A DNA stretch of 47,540 nucleotides from Deltaproteobacteria bacterium (GTDB lineage Bacteria; Myxococcota_A; Polyangia; Haliangiales; J016). The DNA is taken from assembly GCA_003696105.1 (NCBI GenBank), contig RFGE01000190.1, positions 1 through 47,540 of the forward strand. The letters run 5' to 3'. Numbering within the stretch: position 1 is the stretch's first letter; each line of letters begins with the position of its first letter. Positions 37,519 to 46,811 of this stretch are shown piece by piece. Made by a program: the position numbers and the translations under genes. Under the pieces are notes generated by a model. The model saw nothing but the letters and a program-made list of their open reading frames with translations. It ran no database searches and was not told the origin of the DNA.

Positions 37519-39294
37519 GTGCCCACCCGAGACGACGAGCTGATCGCGCTGTTTCGCGAACTCGTGGAGCTGGCCACCCTCGATGAGGGCAGCGCACAGT
37601 CGTTTCGCGTGCGCGCCTACGAAAACGCGCTGCACGCGATCAAGGCGCACCGCGGCCAGCTCGAGTCGCTGTCGCTCGCCGAACTCATGGCGATCGACGG
37701 CATCGGCAAGAGCACGGCGCAGAAGATCCGCGAGTTCTACGAAACGGGCACGATCGCCAAGCTCGAACAGCTCCGGCGCAAATACCCGCCCGAGCTGGTT
37801 CAGCTCAGCCACATTCCGGGCCTCGGCCCGAAGATGCTCGCGCGACTGCGCGACGAACTCGGCGTGCGCAACGTCGACGATCTGCGCGCGGCGATCGCGC
37901 AACACCGCCTGCGGGAACTCAAAGGGTTCGGCGCCAAGACCGAGGAGAAGCTCCTTCGCGCGATCGAGCGGCTCGGCATGTCCGGCAAGGACCGGCGCAC
38001 GCCGATCGCCGACGCGCTGCCGGTCGCCGAACAACTCGTCGCCGCGCTGGCCGAGCTTCCCGAGGTGCAGCGCGCGGTCTACTGCGGCAGCCTCCGCCGC
38101 CTGCGCGAAACAGTCGCCGACGTCGACGTGGTGGTCGCATCGGAGCGCCCCGCGCCGGTCATGGACCGCGTCGTCGGGCTGCCGTCGGTGCGCGAGGTCC
38201 TCGGCCGCGGCGATACCAAGACCAGCGTGGTCACGCAGTCTGGCCTCCAGATCGACGTTCGCGTGGTGGCACCCGCGCACCTGGGCGCCGCCATGCAGTA
38301 CTTCACCGGGTCGAAGGCGCACAACATCAAGCTGCGCCAGCGCGCGCTCGCGCGCGGTTGGACGCTCAACGAATATGGACTCGCCGACGCCGCGACCGGC
38401 CGCGTGATCGCGTCCGCGACCGAGGACGACATCTACGCCGCGCTCGGCCTGCAGGTCGTTCCGCCGCCGATGCGCGAAGACCTCGGCGAGATCGAACTGG
38501 CCGAGGCCGGCGCCCTGCCCGCGCCGATCGCGCCGGCCGACCTGCGCGGCGACTTGCACGTCCACACCGACTACTCCGGCGACGGCCGCAGCTCGCTGGA
38601 CGACGTGGTCGCGGCGGCGGTCGCCCGGGGCTACGCGTATGTCGCCATCACCGACCACGGCGAACAGCTCGCCATAAACGGGGTGAGCCGCGACCGCATC
38701 GCCGAACAGCGCGACCACATCGCACGACTGCGCGCGCGGTTCCCGCAAATCGCCATCCTGCACGGCGCCGAACTCAACATCGGCCCGGACGGCGAACTCG
38801 ACTACGACGCAGAGCTTCGCCAATCGCTGGATTGGTGCATCGCCGCGGTGCACTCGCACTTCGACCTCGACGCGGCCGCACAGACGCGCCGGCTGCTGGC
38901 CGCGATGGACGACCCGGCGGTCGACGCGCTCGGCCACCTCACCGGGCGACTGGTCGGCCGGCGCCCCGGGATCGAGTTCGACGTCGACGCCGTGTTCGCC
39001 AAGGCCGCGCGCACCGGTGTCGCGATCGAGCTGAACGCCGCCCTGTCGCGGCTCGACGCACCGGCCGAGCTGCTGTGGCGCGCGCGCGGTGAGCCGGGCG
39101 GGCCGCGCGCGTACGACCTGGTCTTCACGGTCGACTCGGATGCGCACCACGTCACCGACCTCGACCGCGTGGCCTGGGGGGTGCAGCACGCCATGCGCGG
39201 CTGGGTCCCGCGCGACGCCATCCTCAACACGTGGCCGGCCGAGCGCCTGCGGGCGTGGATCGCAAAGCGGCGCGCGCGGGCCGCCGCGCGCTGA
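37519..39294 (+). CDS. polX: DNA polymerase/3'-5' exonuclease PolX
   Basis: 591 residues from a GTG. Two helix-hairpin-helix motifs ([12 protein letters not shown] and IPGLGPKML) lead into the polymerase palm, with the metal-binding Asp at D201, D203 (ADVDVVV) and D246 (QIDVRV). The C-terminal PHP phosphoesterase starts [12 protein letters not shown] (H347 region) and continues with AITDHGE, GAELNIG and SDAHH. All catalytic residues appear intact. Bacterial PolX fills short gaps in base-excision repair, and the PHP domain supplies Mn-dependent nuclease activity. The start is supported by a -10 box 6 bases before it. It is divergent from the aminopeptidase. Confidence 0.95.
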   Translation: MPTRDDELIALFRELVELATLDEGSAQSFRVRAYENALHAIKAHRGQLESLSLAELMAIDGIGKSTAQKIREFYETGTIAKLEQLRRKYPPELVQLSHIPGLGPKMLARLRDELGVRNVDDLRAAIAQHRLRELKGFGAKTEEKLLRAIERLGMSGKDRRTPIADALPVAEQLVAALAELPEVQRAVYCGSLRRLRETVADVDVVVASERPAPVMDRVVGLPSVREVLGRGDTKTSVVTQSGLQIDVRVVAPAHLGAAMQYFTGSKAHNIKLRQRALARGWTLNEYGLADAATGRVIASATEDDIYAALGLQVVPPPMREDLGEIELAEAGALPAPIAPADLRGDLHVHTDYSGDGRSSLDDVVAAAVARGYAYVAITDHGEQLAINGVSRDRIAEQRDHIARLRARFPQIAILHGAELNIGPDGELDYDAELRQSLDWCIAAVHSHFDLDAAAQTRRLLAAMDDPAVDALGHLTGRLVGRRPGIEFDVDAVFAKAARTGVAIELNAALSRLDAPAELLWRARGEPGGPRAYDLVFTVDSDAHHVTDLDRVAWGVQHAMRGWVPRDAILNTWPAERLRAWIAKRRARAAAR

Positions 39295-39413
39295 CCTGTC
39301 GCGCGCGCGCCACACGGTGTGGCCCGGCGTCGACACGCCCGCGGCCCCGTCGCGGGCCACCGCGGCGCGCGTCCCGGCGCCCGGCCGGCCCTCCGCTTGC
39401 ATTCGCCGCGGCC

Positions 39414-39923
39414 ATGCACCGTCGCCTGCCTGGATCGATGCTCCTGTCCGCCGCCGCGCTCGCCGGCGCCTTCACCGCCGCGTGCGGTGCCCTGCCCCGG
39501 CCCGCGGAGTCTCCCCAGGTCGACGTCCGCGCCGTCGGCATCACGTCGGTGACGGCCGCGGACGCGACCGGCTACGTCGACTTGTCGATCGCCAACCCGA
39601 ACGGCTTCGGCGTGCCGCTGCGACACGGCACGTGGACCCTGTCGTTGGGCGGCGCGCGCGCGGTCGCCGGCACCTTCGACCTCGACGCCACCATCCCTCC
39701 GCGGGGAACCGCGGCGGTGCGCGCGGCGCTCCACGTCGACCTGGCCGGCGCGGCGACCGTCGCCCGGCAGCTCGCCGGGGGCAACCGCCTGTACGCGCTG
39801 CGCGGCACCCTCACGTTTGCGACGCCGGTCGGCCCGATCGACGTGGCGTTCGACCACCGCGGCGAGCTCGCCGACGCGCCCCGGCCGGGCCTGCCGCTGC
39901 AGCTCGGCGCGGCGCCGCGGTGA
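39414..39923 (+). CDS. LEA-type-2-like lipoprotein
   Basis: 169 residues. The signal ends AFTAAC. The single domain (about 35-150) follows the pattern of LEA type 2 / water-stress domains: VDVRAVGITSV, DLSIANPNGFGVPL (the diagnostic NPN), then alternating strands and PVGPIDVAFDHRGEL at the end. These small beta-sandwiches occur in bacterial lipoproteins without a settled role. It lies between polX and the transporter on the same strand, separated from both by more than 60 bases. Confidence 0.78.
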   Translation: MHRRLPGSMLLSAAALAGAFTAACGALPRPAESPQVDVRAVGITSVTAADATGYVDLSIANPNGFGVPLRHGTWTLSLGGARAVAGTFDLDATIPPRGTAAVRAALHVDLAGAATVARQLAGGNRLYALRGTLTFATPVGPIDVAFDHRGELADAPRPGLPLQLGAAPR

Positions 39924-39990
39924 CGGCGCCGGCCCCGGCGAACCCATACGGTTGACGGCCATCGCCCCGCTGCGGTAGGCACGCCCCGAC

Positions 39991-41430
39991 GTGTCCGGCG
40001 CAGCCCCGAACCACAGCGCGCGCTATCGTGCGCGCCGCCTCGCCAACTGGCTGCCGATGGGCCTCGCGTACGCGTTCCTGTACATGGGGCGCTACAACCT
40101 GACGGTCGCCAAGAACGCGCTCGGCGACCAGCTGTCCAAGGAAGCCTTCGGGACGATCTTCGGCGTCGGCTCGCTCGTCTACGGCTTCGCGTTCCTGATC
40201 AACGGGCCGCTCATCGATCGCGTGGGCGGCCGGCGCGGCATGTTGATCGGCACCGCCGGAGCGCTCGCGGCCAACGTGTGCATGGGAGTCGCGCTGTACG
40301 CGGCGGCGAACTGGGATTGGGCGGTCCCGCTCACGGGCGTGTTCGTCGTGCTGTACGCCGCAAACATGTACTTCCAGTCGTTCGGTGCGGTGTCGATCGT
40401 CACCGTCAAGGCGCCGTGGTTTCACGTCCGCGAGCGAGGCACGTTCTCGACGATCTTCGGCGTCCTGATCGCCGCGGGCATCTACTTCGCGTTCGATTGG
40501 GGCTCCGCGATCGTCGCCGCGACGCGCGCCGAACCCGGGCACCTCGGGACCACGGCGCGAGCCTTCGCGGCGGTGTTCGGCCTCGGCGGCTCGGGCGTCG
40601 ACGAAAACTGGATGCTGTTTTTCGTCCCGGCGACCCTGCTCGCGGTGATGTGGGTGATCATGTTCGCCTGGCTGCGCAACACTCCGGGCGAGGCCGGCTT
40701 CGACGACTTCGACACGGGGGACGAGTCGCTCAGCGACGACGGCCAGCAGCTGCCCGTGGTCGCCGCCGTGCGGAAGATCCTCACCCATCCGGTGCTGCTG
40801 TGGGTCTGCCTGATCGAGTTCTGCAGCGGCGTGCTGCGCAACGGCGTCATGCAGTGGTACCCGATCTACGCGAAGGAGGCGGGGTTCAAACACGACATGT
40901 GGATCTCCGCCAACTGGGGCCTCGCGCTGTTGATCGCGGGCGTCGTCGGCGCGAACGCGACCGGCTGGGTGTCCGACAAGCTGTTTCAGTCGCGCCGCGC
41001 GCCGATGTGCGGCATCTCCTACGGGATCCTGATCGCGAGCTACGCCGCGCTGGCCGCCACGCTCGGGGCAAACCCGCTTTTCGGCGGCATCGCCGCGGTC
41101 TCCGCACAGGCCGCGGTGATCGCGGTGCACGGCATCCTGTCGGGGACGGCGACGGCCGACTTCGGCGGGCGCAAGAACACCGGCATCGTCGTCGGCATCG
41201 TCGACGGCTTCGTCTATCTCGGCACCGGATTGCAGGCGTTCCTCGTCGGGGCCCTGGCACCGACCGGCGCCGCGCAGCGCGATCCGAGCAACTGGCTGAT
41301 CTGGCCGCTGGCGCTGCTGCCGTTCGCGGCGGCGGGGTTGGCGATGGCGCTGCGCATCTGGCATGCGCTGCCGCGGGGAACGCGCGTGGCGCGCGCCGCG
41401 GAAGCGGCCGACACGGTGGTGGACGCATGA
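39991..41430 (+). CDS. OPA-type major facilitator (organophosphate/phosphate antiporter-like)
   Basis: 479 residues from a GTG, with about 12 membrane helices. The first helix region [20 protein letters not shown] and the following [31 protein letters not shown] are typical of the GlpT/UhpT/PgtP group; the loop-2 motif DRVGGRRG is present. Members exchange phosphate for glycerol-3-phosphate, hexose-phosphate or phosphoglycerate; which one is not evident. The stop overlaps the start of the aminotransferase gene by 4 bases, so the two are coupled, and a three-carbon acid phosphate would make metabolic sense. Confidence 0.88.
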   Translation: MSGAAPNHSARYRARRLANWLPMGLAYAFLYMGRYNLTVAKNALGDQLSKEAFGTIFGVGSLVYGFAFLINGPLIDRVGGRRGMLIGTAGALAANVCMGVALYAAANWDWAVPLTGVFVVLYAANMYFQSFGAVSIVTVKAPWFHVRERGTFSTIFGVLIAAGIYFAFDWGSAIVAATRAEPGHLGTTARAFAAVFGLGGSGVDENWMLFFVPATLLAVMWVIMFAWLRNTPGEAGFDDFDTGDESLSDDGQQLPVVAAVRKILTHPVLLWVCLIEFCSGVLRNGVMQWYPIYAKEAGFKHDMWISANWGLALLIAGVVGANATGWVSDKLFQSRRAPMCGISYGILIASYAALAATLGANPLFGGIAAVSAQAAVIAVHGILSGTATADFGGRKNTGIVVGIVDGFVYLGTGLQAFLVGALAPTGAAQRDPSNWLIWPLALLPFAAAGLAMALRIWHALPRGTRVARAAEAADTVVDA

Positions 41431-42539
41431 CTCATCCTCCCGAACGCATCTTGCTGGGCCCCGGCCCGAGCGACGTGCCGGCCCGCGTGCTCGCCGCGCT
41501 CGCGCGGCCGACCGTCGGCCACCTCGACCCGGCGTTCTTGGCGCTGATGGACGAGTTGCGCGCGCGCTTGCGCGCGCTGTTCCGCACGACCAACGACCTG
41601 ACCCTCGCGGTGAGCGGCACCGGATCGGCCGGCATGGAGGCGGCGATCGCCAACGTGGTCGAACCGGGCGATCGCGTGCTCGTCGCCGTCCAGGGCGCCT
41701 TCGGCGGCCGCCTCGCCGAGGTGGCGCGCCGCTGCGGCGCAAAGGTCGAGACGATCGACGTCGAGTGGGGGCGCGCGTTCGATCCGGCGGACCTGGTGCG
41801 CGCGATCCGCGACCGGCGTCCCGCCGTGTTCGCCGTCGTCCACGCCGAGACGTCCACCGGCGTGCGCCAGCCGCTCGACGGCATCGCCGACGCGGTCCAC
41901 GACGCCGGCGGCCTGCTCGTGGTCGACTGCGTCACGAGTCTCGGCGGCATGCCGGTCGAGGTCGACGCGTGGGGCATCGACGTGGCCTACTCCGGGTCGC
42001 AAAAGTGCCTGTCGTGTCCGCCCGGTCTGGCGCCGATCACCCTGTCGCCGCGCGCGGTGGCCAAGCTCGACGCGCGGCGCGCGCCGGTCCAGAGCTGGTA
42101 CCTCGACCTGTCTTTGGTCCGCAACTACTGGGGCGGCGACCGCGCGTACCACCACACCGCGCCGGTCAACATGCTGTACGCGCTGCACGAGGCCGTCGGC
42201 ATGGCGCTCGAGGAGGGCCTCGACGAGAGGTTCACGCGCCACGCGCGGATGCACGCGCGGCTCGTGGCCGGCCTCGACGCGCTCGGCCTGTCGCTGCTGC
42301 CGCCCGCCGACGTGCGCCTGCCGATGCTCAACGCGGTCTGCGTGCCCGGCAGGCCGGATGCGTTCGACGAGCGTGCCGTCCGCGCCCGGCTGCTCGCCGA
42401 CTACGGCATCGAAATCGGCGGCGGGCTCGGCGCGCTCGCCGGGCGCGTGTGGCGCGTCGGACTGATGGGACACGCCGCCACCGCGCGAAACGTGGACCTG
42501 TTGCTGGCCGCACTCGACCGAACGCTCGCCGCCGCGTAA
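41427..42539 (+). CDS. class V aminotransferase (alanine/serine-glyoxylate type)
   Basis: 370 residues. The N-terminus [15 protein letters not shown] is the hallmark of the AGXT group; [12 protein letters not shown] binds the cofactor phosphate, VDCVTSLGG carries the pyridine-contacting Asp, and the PLP Lys is K193 (SGSQKCLS). The enzymes transfer the amino group of serine or alanine to glyoxylate or pyruvate. Coupled translation with the OPA-type transporter suggests joint use of a glycerate/serine- or glycolate-related compound. The sequence ends in a normal family C-terminus (IGGGLG, WRVGLMG). Confidence 0.92.
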   Translation: MTHPPERILLGPGPSDVPARVLAALARPTVGHLDPAFLALMDELRARLRALFRTTNDLTLAVSGTGSAGMEAAIANVVEPGDRVLVAVQGAFGGRLAEVARRCGAKVETIDVEWGRAFDPADLVRAIRDRRPAVFAVVHAETSTGVRQPLDGIADAVHDAGGLLVVDCVTSLGGMPVEVDAWGIDVAYSGSQKCLSCPPGLAPITLSPRAVAKLDARRAPVQSWYLDLSLVRNYWGGDRAYHHTAPVNMLYALHEAVGMALEEGLDERFTRHARMHARLVAGLDALGLSLLPPADVRLPMLNAVCVPGRPDAFDERAVRARLLADYGIEIGGGLGALAGRVWRVGLMGHAATARNVDLLLAALDRTLAAA

Positions 42540-42626
42540 GCCGTACACTGCGTCGACCGCGCCACACTCTGACAACGCCGTTTCACGCCGGGGCGCGTAA
42601 CGTCCTGCCCTCCCGTCGCGCGCACC

Positions 42627-42642
42627 TGGCCCGGAGGTTGCT
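42627..42642 (+). promoter_or_regulatory. sigma-54-type promoter upstream of the 42709 lipoprotein
   Basis: TGGCCCGGAGGTTGCT has GG-N10-GC, five of six -24 positions and TTGCT. Initiation near 42653 would give a leader of about 55 bases. Confidence 0.5.
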
Positions 42643-42695
42643 CCGCCCCGCCGCATGCCCCACCGCCACGCCCTGCGTCGCCGGCGTTTCCCGGC

Positions 42696-42701
42696 TATCC
42701 T
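42696..42701 (+). promoter_or_regulatory. candidate -10 box (TATCCT)
   Basis: TATCCT lies 7 bases before the ATG at 42709, so a second, leaderless transcript is possible besides the sigma-54 promoter. Confidence 0.35.
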
Positions 42702-42708
42702 CCCCGCC

Positions 42709-43692
42709 ATGCTTCGCCACCTGTCGATTGCGCTCGCGGCGGCCGTCGGCCTCAGCGGCTGCCTGAGCACCACCCACCGCATCCCGCACCAGGAGCTGCA
42801 GCGGCTCGCGCAGACGCCGCCGGAACAGCGCGGCCAGCGCGTGCGCGTGATCCAGGGGTTCGTGACGGACGACCAGCCCCCGGCCGCTCCGCGCGTGCAG
42901 GGAGGTGCGACCGTCGTCGTCGTCGGCGACGTGCACGTCGGCGGCGGCCACCACCACGTGCACCGCCACCGCCCCAACCCGAAAAAGCTCGCGAAGGCGA
43001 AGGCCGACAAGGCGGAGTACTACGTCATCCTCGCCGCGCTCGCGGCCGTCGGGCTCGCCATCACCGAAGGCGCCCGCTACGACGGCTGGGTGCAGGTACA
43101 CCCAATGCACCCGGTTCACCTGTACGGCCCCAACGGCGAGTATGGCTGGGTGCCGCTGGCCCAGCTCACGCCCGAAACCGCGGCGTGGGCGCGCAAGGCA
43201 TACATTCGCCCGGAAGAAGGCCCGTGGCGGCCGCTCGGCCGCGCCCCGCTCAACCGGCGCGGATGGACCTACTCGGTGTTGCTCGGCGCCGGGCAAATTC
43301 CATCCAGCGGCGACACCAACGACGCGGGCTTCTTGTCCCACATTCAGTTCGGCTACTTCCCGACCGGTCAGCTCGGCCTGCAGGCCGACATCGCCTTCGG
43401 CTGGCGCGAAGACGAATTGGCCAACACCGTGCTCGACGCGCGCTACGCGCTCGAGCTGGACGCCATGCTGCTGCGCGCCGGCAAGTTCCACGCGGGCGGC
43501 TACGGCCAGATCGGCAGCGCGGCGCTGTTCGACGACGGCCCCGGTCGGGACACCCGCGGCGTGCTGCTGGGCGCGGGCGTGCTGCTGCAGCTCGAACTCA
43601 CCACGCGGCTGGCGCTCACCGGCCGCGCCGGCATCGCCCAGGCCCACGGCGAGCGCGTCCAGGAGTTCACGGCCGGGCTTTCGATCTACTGA
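42709..43692 (+). CDS. outer-membrane-type lipoprotein with His-rich segment
   Basis: 327 residues. The signal ends AVGLSGC, a clear lipobox. A His-rich stretch (GDVHVGGGHHHVHRHRP, about 85-100) could bind metal. A hydrophobic segment (YYVILAALAAVGLAI) follows, then a domain with HPMHPVHLYGPNGEYGW. The last 130 residues show alternating strands ending in aromatic residues (GWTYSVLLGAGQI, HIQFGYFPTGQLGLQADIAFG, and a final FTAGLSIY), as in small outer-membrane beta-barrels. No family is recognised. An upstream ATG at 42655 lies in Arg-rich sequence and was rejected. Confidence 0.72.
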   Translation: MLRHLSIALAAAVGLSGCLSTTHRIPHQELQRLAQTPPEQRGQRVRVIQGFVTDDQPPAAPRVQGGATVVVVGDVHVGGGHHHVHRHRPNPKKLAKAKADKAEYYVILAALAAVGLAITEGARYDGWVQVHPMHPVHLYGPNGEYGWVPLAQLTPETAAWARKAYIRPEEGPWRPLGRAPLNRRGWTYSVLLGAGQIPSSGDTNDAGFLSHIQFGYFPTGQLGLQADIAFGWREDELANTVLDARYALELDAMLLRAGKFHAGGYGQIGSAALFDDGPGRDTRGVLLGAGVLLQLELTTRLALTGRAGIAQAHGERVQEFTAGLSIY

Positions 43693-43900
43693 TCGCGGAT
43701 CGCGAGTGACCCCAAGCGACTGCGGTCGCGGTCGCTCCGACCGGACCCGTCGCGCGCCGGCCGGCGACGCGGCGGCGGACGGCCCCGCGCGGTCGCGCCG
43801 GGGCCGCGCCGATCTGGCCCTGTGGGCCACTGCCCCCTGCCGGTGAGCCCAGTCCCCAGCCCGTGCCCGGCTATCGTGCGGAAACGACAGGAACCCGGAA

Positions 43901-43917
43901 TGGTCCCGGCGTTGCAA
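43901..43917 (+). promoter_or_regulatory. sigma-54-type promoter upstream of the haem lipoprotein at 43932
   Basis: TGGTCCCGGCGTTGCAA has GG-N10-GC and TTGCA; the -24 part reads TGGTCC instead of TGGCAC. The gap to the start codon is only 14 bases. A TATCGT box at 43872-43877 is an alternative. Confidence 0.4.
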
Positions 43918-43931
43918 TGGGCGGACGTGCC

Positions 43932-44357
43932 ATGCGCAGGCTAGCCACAGTGCTCGTCGCGGCTGGCGCCGTCGGGATGGTGGCGTGCGTCGGCGAACTC
44001 ACGCCCGTCGATCCGGCCACCGGCGGGCCGGGCGGCGGGCCGGACGCGGGTCGCGGCGGAGGCGCCACGGAAGCGCGCGACTACTTCGACACCGAAGTCC
44101 AGCCGCTGCTCGCGCTGCCGCGCCCCAAGGGGGCGTGCACCGTGTGCCACCAGGGGGTCGATCCGGGCAACGGTCCAGACTTCCTCGGCGCCGACGCCGC
44201 GGCGAACTACGACGCGCTCACCGCCAACCCGAGGCTCGTGAGCGGCGATCCGGCGACCAGCTTGCTCGTCACCAAGGGCGAGCACGCCGGCGACGCGTTC
44301 GCCCCCGCGGAGATCAGCATCATCAACGAGTGGATCCTCATGGAGGCGGGCCGGTAA
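43932..44357 (+). CDS. single-domain haem-motif lipoprotein (domain I type)
   Basis: 141 residues. The signal ends VGMVAC. After a Gly-rich linker the domain reads YFDTEVQPLLALPRPKGAC and CTVCHQG, a regular CXXCH haem c motif, then DFLG, YDALTANPRLVSGDPA and INEWILMEAG. It matches domain I of the protein at 27070 in order and spacing, with CXXCH in place of CX4CH. A periplasm-facing electron carrier is the obvious reading. The ATG at 43917 is an alternative start. The next gene begins 35 bases later. Confidence 0.82.
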   Translation: MRRLATVLVAAGAVGMVACVGELTPVDPATGGPGGGPDAGRGGGATEARDYFDTEVQPLLALPRPKGACTVCHQGVDPGNGPDFLGADAAANYDALTANPRLVSGDPATSLLVTKGEHAGDAFAPAEISIINEWILMEAGR

Positions 44358-44392
44358 ACTGGCGGTCGGGCGCACAGCCCGCACCTCCCGCC

Positions 44393-44686
44393 ATGACCGC
44401 ACGTCCGCTTACGCCCGAACAGATCGCGGATCGCATGGCGTCGCTCGACGGCTGGTCGATCGTCGACGGCAAGCTCCACCGCGATTTCGTGTTCGACGAC
44501 TTCGTCACCGCGTTCGGGTTCATGGCCCGCTGCGCACTCGTCGCCGAGGCGCTCGGCCACCACCCGGAGTGGTGCAACGTCTACGGCCGCGTCACCGTTC
44601 GCCTCACGACGCACGACGCAGGCGGCATCACCGACGCCGATTTCGCCCTCGCCGCGCGCATGAACGACCTCGCCGCGCGCCGGTAG
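44393..44686 (+). CDS. phhB: pterin-4a-carbinolamine dehydratase
   Basis: 97 residues, the family size. The signature EALGHHPEWCNVYGRV followed by RLTTHDAGGIT and a final Asp contains the catalytic His pair (HH) and the later His and Asp. The enzyme dehydrates the carbinolamine made by aromatic amino acid hydroxylases and so recycles the pterin cofactor. No phenylalanine hydroxylase gene lies in the window. In many bacteria the protein stands alone, so a different role (molybdopterin-related or DCoH-like) is also possible. It follows the haem lipoprotein closely and may be cotranscribed. Confidence 0.93.
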   Translation: MTARPLTPEQIADRMASLDGWSIVDGKLHRDFVFDDFVTAFGFMARCALVAEALGHHPEWCNVYGRVTVRLTTHDAGGITDADFALAARMNDLAARR

Positions 44687-44856
44687 CCCTCTTCCCGTGG
44701 TTGCCCCGCCTGCTGGCGGGCGGCGAGCCGCCGAGCCACCGCCCCGCGCTCGGCGCCCGCCGCGGCGCGACGAGCCGCCGGCGCCGACCGCCGCGGGCCG
44801 CGCGCGCAGTGCCGCAGCGTGCCGACCTCCGGTCCGCGCCCGGCGCCCGCCCGCCG

Positions 44857-45546
44857 TCAGTACGCCGTGACTCGGCGCCCGTCCTCGAAGTCGATCCAGT
44901 CGACCAGCTTGTCGTGGTCGTACACCTCGATCTTCGTCACGTAGCCGCGCTCCGAGCACCGCACCCATCGCCCATCCGGCTTCCCCCGCACGAACGCCCC
45001 TTGCCCCGCCAGGTTCCCCGACGGATACCACCACACCCACGGCCCGTCCTCCACGCCATCGCGAAAGTGCAGGTCGGTGGACACCTCGCCGTTTTCGTAC
45101 CACATGACCCAGCGCCCATCCTTGTTGCCGTGCACGTAGCGCCCCTGCATCTTGCGCTTTCCGTTGCGGTGCCATGCAACCCACAGCCCGTGTGCACGGC
45201 CGTCGGCGTCGTACGCGCCATCGCTCACGCGACGCCCCTGCTCGTACCACCACGTCCACCGGCCGTAGCGCGTGCCGTCCGGCTTCTCGCACCACACCTC
45301 GTCGCCGAACGGCGGCGGCTGGCCGCGCAGCGTCGTTCCGTCGGGGCACGCTCGCGCGCGATCCGTCCACCAGGCGACGGGAGCCGGTTCCGGAGGCGGC
45401 GGTTGCCACGCGCCGACCGGGCACACCTCACGCGCTTCGTCGTCATCGGGCGCCGTCGCCGCCGCCCCGCCGCATGCCGCGGCCACGGCCGCGGCGACCG
45501 CCGCTGCTCGCGCGCCGCACACTCCGCTCGCTCTCGTGCCGCTCAT
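44857..45546 (-). CDS. MORN-variant repeat lipoprotein
   Basis: 229 residues. The signal ends AAVAAAC, an acceptable lipobox. After a Pro-rich, Cys-containing stretch there are five or six toxin-antitoxin-type MORN variants of about 22 residues, recognisable as G.....(W/Y)..G (YGRWTWWYEQGRRVSDGAYD, HGLWVAWHRNGKRKMQGRY, DGRWVMWYENGEVSTD, DGPWVWWYPSGN, DGRWVRCSERG). The repeats form an elongated beta-sheet and usually bind partners or lipid. The start is supported by a TACGCT box 7 bases upstream. Confidence 0.85.
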   Translation of the reverse strand: MSGTRASGVCGARAAAVAAAVAAACGGAAATAPDDDEAREVCPVGAWQPPPPEPAPVAWWTDRARACPDGTTLRGQPPPFGDEVWCEKPDGTRYGRWTWWYEQGRRVSDGAYDADGRAHGLWVAWHRNGKRKMQGRYVHGNKDGRWVMWYENGEVSTDLHFRDGVEDGPWVWWYPSGNLAGQGAFVRGKPDGRWVRCSERGYVTKIEVYDHDKLVDWIDFEDGRRVTAY

Positions 45547-45553
45547 CGCGATC

Positions 45554-45559
45554 AGCGTA
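45554..45559 (-). promoter_or_regulatory. candidate -10 box (TACGCT)
   Basis: TACGCT on the minus strand, 7 bases before the ATG at 45546. Confidence 0.45.
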
Positions 45560-45652
45560 GATCGCCGCGCGCGCGGGAGCCACCGCGCGCCGCGCGCGGG
45601 GCGCCCCGCCGCCCGTCGCAGCCGACGCCCGCGCGCCGCGTCCATCTCGGCG

Positions 45653-46687
45653 CTACCCATCGATCGACCTGCCGCGAACCAGGCGCGCGAGGACCTCTCG
45701 GCGCGTCCGGCGGCGCACGTCGCGCAACCCGCGCAACAACCGGATCGCCTCGCCACTCGACGGGTTGACGCGGATCGCCTCCTCGAGGTGGATCGCCGCG
45801 GCCGCCACATCCCCGCCCGCGAGCGCCGCGCGCGCCAGCGCAATCGCGCGCCACTCGCGGGCCGCTGCGTCCGCCGGGTCGTCTCGGAGCGCAGCCGACA
45901 GGTGCCGCGCGGCCTCGTCCCACCGCCCGGCCGCCAACAGCCGCCGCGCCTCCGCATGCGGCACCGCCGCATCGGCCGCAGCGGACGCGAACGCCCGCTC
46001 GGCCTGCCGCTTGCGATCGCGCTCCGCGTTGCGGCGCCGCAGCTCGGCGCGCGCCGTCTCGCGCGCGAGCGTATCGCGCGCGCGCTGAATGCGGATGAAA
46101 ATCTCGGCGACCAACTCGCGCACGGCTTGTGGCTCGTCTCGATACTGTTTCGGATGCCACCGCTTGACTTGCATCAGGTACGCGCGCTCGACGTCGCGCG
46201 AGGTCGCGTCGTGCGGCAGTCCGAGCACCTCGAAATCGTCCTTTTCTTTCAGCTCGCCGAGTTCCTCGCGCAGTGCCGCGATGACGTCGACCGGTTCGGC
46301 CGCGATCGCCGCCGCCCGATTCGAGCCCTCGGCCGCGACGGCGCGCGCGCGGTCCAGCAGCGCGTCGACCGCCGCCCGCTCGCTATCGCCCAGGTCGAGG
46401 AACCGCACGCCGACCCCCGGCGTCGCGCCCGTGGCGGCGGCCCGCTCCGGGCTCACGACGTGGGCCACCTCGGCCGGCAGCGACACCTCGCGCCCGTCGG
46501 GCGCGCGGATGACCAGGTCGAGCCGCGTGCCGGGCGCCGGCGGTGCGGTGAGCCGCAAGAACGCGCCGCCGCGGCTGATGTCGCGCGTGTGCAGTTCCTC
46601 GAACTGCGCCCAGTTTTCGAGACGAACGCGGACGCGGAGCGCGGCCGGCACTCTCGCCTGTTGCCGTACGACGGTTGTCAAGCACAC
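45653..46687 (-). CDS. PilZ / J-domain-like / TPR fusion protein
   Basis: 344 residues from a GTG; a TTG two codons later is an alternative. The N-terminal PilZ-like domain (about 10-105) has DISRGGAFLR, the DxSxxG c-di-GMP motif, with an Arg-rich strand before it. A J-domain-like segment (about 150-205) reads DDFEVLGLPHDATSRDVERAY and KRWHPKQYRD: the invariant HPD of DnaJ is HPK, so stimulation of DnaK ATPase is doubtful. The C-terminus is TPR-like (AEARRLLAAGRWDEAARHLS, GGDVAAAAIHLEEAIRVNP). The architecture is that of a scaffold responding to c-di-GMP. Confidence 0.85.
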   Translation of the reverse strand: MCLTTVVRQQARVPAALRVRVRLENWAQFEELHTRDISRGGAFLRLTAPPAPGTRLDLVIRAPDGREVSLPAEVAHVVSPERAAATGATPGVGVRFLDLGDSERAAVDALLDRARAVAAEGSNRAAAIAAEPVDVIAALREELGELKEKDDFEVLGLPHDATSRDVERAYLMQVKRWHPKQYRDEPQAVRELVAEIFIRIQRARDTLARETARAELRRRNAERDRKRQAERAFASAAADAAVPHAEARRLLAAGRWDEAARHLSAALRDDPADAAAREWRAIALARAALAGGDVAAAAIHLEEAIRVNPSSGEAIRLLRGLRDVRRRTRREVLARLVRGRSIDG

Positions 46688-46811
46688 CGATCGTACGCGT
46701 GCGTCGCCGCGTTTTCTGTAGCGGTGCCGACGCGGCGCGCAGTTCGGTGCGCGCGGGCCTCACATCGCAGCGCGGCACCCACATGTCGCCGACCCCGCGC
46801 GCCCGCCGTGG

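Noticed and set aside
39386-39401. CGGCCCTCCGCTTGCA as a further sigma-54 promoter
   Set aside because: GG-N10-GC and TTGCA are present, but the -24 half is poor and only 13 bases separate it from the start codon; chance is likely in GC-rich DNA.
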